Below are positions 62,760 through 64,000 of a stretch of DNA of 64,000 nucleotides, piece after piece (within the stretch, counting starts at the first letter, position 1; each line of letters starts with the position of its first letter). The stretch is from Burkholderia multivorans ATCC BAA-247. GTDB lineage: Bacteria; Pseudomonadota; Gammaproteobacteria; Burkholderiales; Burkholderiaceae. The position numbers and the translations under genes are program-made. Below the pieces are notes generated by a model. It had not been told where the DNA came from and searched no databases. It worked only from the letters and a program-made list of their open reading frames with translations. The stretch lies in the NCBI RefSeq assembly GCF_000959525.1, contig NZ_CP009832.1, forward strand, positions 1,736,001-1,800,000, given 5' to 3'.

Positions 62760-63713
62760 ATGGCGGCTTTTCTGCATGGCCTGGCACTGCGGTATTTCGT
62801 CGAAGTCGCGCGTACGGGCTCGCTCAGCGACGCGTCGGCGCGGCTGCATGTCGCCGTGTCGGCGATCAGCCGGCAGATCGCAAAGCTCGAAAGCGAGCTC
62901 GGCGCGCCGCTGTTCGAGCGGCGGCCGCGCGGCATGGCACTGTCGGAGGCGGGCGAGCGGCTGCTCGGTTTCGCGCAGCGCAGCCTGCTCGAAGCCGAAC
63001 ACGTGATGAAGGAGATCGGCGGGCTCGACGCGCTGCACGGCAGCCTGTTGAAGATCGCCTGCTCGGAAGGGTTCGCGATCGATTTCCTGCCCGGCGCGCT
63101 GGCAGCGTTCAAGGCGCGCCATCCGGGCGTCGATTTTTCGGTGTGGGTCGTATCGCCGGCCGATGCGACGCGGCGCGTGCGCGACGGCGACGCCGACATC
63201 GCGCTGACCTTCAGCCTCGCGCCGGAAAAGGGCGTGCGCGTCGAGCATACGGAGCGCGCGCCGATCTTCGCGCTGCTGCGCCGCGATCATCCGCTCGCGG
63301 CGCGCGAGGCCGTATCGCTCGCCGACGTCGCGCGTCATCCGCACGTGCTGCCCGAAGCCGGCACGACCGTGCGCCAGCTGATCGATATCGCATGCGCGCT
63401 CGACGGCCTGATGCTCGAGCCGGAGCTCACGAGCAACAACACGGCCGCGATGTACCGCTACGCGCAGCGTACGGGCGCGGTGATGTTCTCCGGTCTGCTG
63501 TCGGTGCGCGACCGCTGCGACGCCGACGGTTTCGTCGTCGTGCCGGTCACGAACCCGCAGTTGCGTGAACGCAGCATCCAGGTACAGACGATGGCGGGGC
63601 GCGATCTGCCGGCGTCGGTGCGCGCGTTTCGCGATCATCTGATCGACGCGATGAAGGCCGCGTCGGTGCCGCCGAACGCGGCGCGCGGCTCGCGGCGCCC
63701 GCGCGTGAGATAA
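62760..63713 (+). CDS. LysR-family transcriptional regulator
   Basis: A 317-residue LysR protein: the HTH in LRYFVEVARTGSLSDASARL and VAVSAISRQIAKLESELGAP, then the effector domain (KIACSEGFAIDFLPGALAAF; later NNTAAMYRYAQRTGAVMFS). Divergent from the M20-MFS operon with about 165 bp between, so it is the likely regulator of that operon. Ligand unknown. Confidence 0.92.
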   Translation: MAAFLHGLALRYFVEVARTGSLSDASARLHVAVSAISRQIAKLESELGAPLFERRPRGMALSEAGERLLGFAQRSLLEAEHVMKEIGGLDALHGSLLKIACSEGFAIDFLPGALAAFKARHPGVDFSVWVVSPADATRRVRDGDADIALTFSLAPEKGVRVEHTERAPIFALLRRDHPLAAREAVSLADVARHPHVLPEAGTTVRQLIDIACALDGLMLEPELTSNNTAAMYRYAQRTGAVMFSGLLSVRDRCDADGFVVVPVTNPQLRERSIQVQTMAGRDLPASVRAFRDHLIDAMKAASVPPNAARGSRRPRVR

Positions 63714-63778
63714 TTGCAGGTCCGCCTTCCTGCGCCCGTGCGGCTCGCCGAGCCGCACCGACCCGTTTCGACGCCAAA

Positions 63779-64000
63779 TTGAAGAACCTGATTGTCACCC
63801 TCGATCGCGCCGCCGAGTTCGACGAGATCATCGACGTGCGCACGCCGCTCGAATTCGCCGAGGACCATATCCCCGGCGCGCTGAACGCGCCCGTGCTCAG
63901 CAACGAGGAGCGCGTGCTCGTCGGCACGATGTATCGGCAGGTGTCGCCGTACGAGGCGACGCGCGTGGGCGCGGCGATCGTCGCGCGCAACATCGCGCGC
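63779..64000 (+). CDS. mnmH: Rhodanese-domain tRNA 2-selenouridine/geranyl-2-thiouridine synthase (start only)
   Basis: The gene runs off the window end; 74 codons are visible. The rhodanese opening FDEIIDVRTPLEFAEDHIPG is followed by ALNAPVLSNEERVLVGTMYR and YEATRVGAAIVARNI, the usual N-terminal sequence of MnmH/SelU, which swaps sulfur for selenium in tRNA wobble uridines. The start is TTG at 63779. The Cys of the rhodanese loop and the P-loop domain lie outside the window. Confidence 0.8.
   Translation, partial: MKNLIVTLDRAAEFDEIIDVRTPLEFAEDHIPGALNAPVLSNEERVLVGTMYRQVSPYEATRVGAAIVARNIAR

Overview
The window looks like part of a chromosome of a high-GC betaproteobacterium of the Burkholderia type, probably the B. 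cepacia complex. Reasons: strong G/C third-position bias, the neighbour orders rnr-rlmB, pyrD-bpt-aat-NUDIX and ssuD-C-B-mop, and protein families typical of that genus. Gene identities come from reading motifs and overall family resemblance; no database search was run.

Left part (1-29.4 kb). Two nearly identical tRNA-Leu(CAG) genes (390-476 and 29281-29367), each followed by the same terminator and the same odd tRNA-like palindromic element, bracket about 28.8 kb. A decayed third copy of the terminator and tRNA 3' end lies at 11656-11760 and splits this into two blocks. Block 1 (0.6-11.6 kb) holds a sulfonate-binding-type protein, a lysine-rich DUF6496-like protein, a CYTH/CHAD phosphatase-like protein, a SulP anion transporter, an AI-2E/PerM-type permease, an AsmA protein and a bacterioferritin-like protein. 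Block 2 (11.8-28.8 kb) is metabolic. It has an NAD(P)-binding reductase, an alpha/beta hydrolase, an acetoacetate-decarboxylase-family gene with its own MerR regulator, an alpha-hydroxy-acid oxidase / LysR / MFS / amidohydrolase group, a two-subunit isoquinoline-1-oxidoreductase-type molybdoenzyme, and an AraC-linked operon of an AtoE-type transporter, a ketopantoate-reductase-fold dehydrogenase and a beta-keto acid cleavage enzyme (BKACE).

The main find is in block 2. Four separate promoters carry the same MerR-type architecture (TTGAC[A/C], exactly 19 bp, TA-rich -10) with a shared internal dyad. They sit before the reductase, the hydrolase, the decarboxylase-merR operon and the molybdoenzyme. 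The single MerR gene in the window is itself downstream of one of them. This reads as an undescribed four-operon, self-regulated MerR regulon, perhaps for handling reactive carbonyl or N-heterocyclic compounds.

Middle part (29.4-50.5 kb) is mostly core chromosome: rnr, rlmB, an AmiD-like amidase, rpiA, a GntR regulator with a Gfo/Idh oxidoreductase, an amino-acid ABC transporter whose permease has a one-base frameshift, pyrD, the N-degron transferases bpt and aat, a NUDIX hydrolase, tRNA-fMet, an SMR pump, a 3-hydroxyisobutyryl-CoA hydrolase-like gene, the sulfonate operon ssuD-C-B-mop without ssuA or ssuE, and dusA with tRNA-His.

Right part (50.5-64 kb). Behind dusA/tRNA-His is a gene-poor stretch with a possible plasmid fertility inhibition-type gene, a complete IS256-family element with 29-bp imperfect ends and an 8-bp target duplication, and stem-loop clusters ending in T-tracts that look like small RNAs. 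Then follow small hypotheticals, a VOC protein, a phospholipase D-type nuclease, an HxlR/thioesterase pair with a clear palindromic operator, an aldo/keto reductase, an MFS/M20/LysR cluster, and the start of a rhodanese-domain gene (mnmH-like) cut by the window edge.
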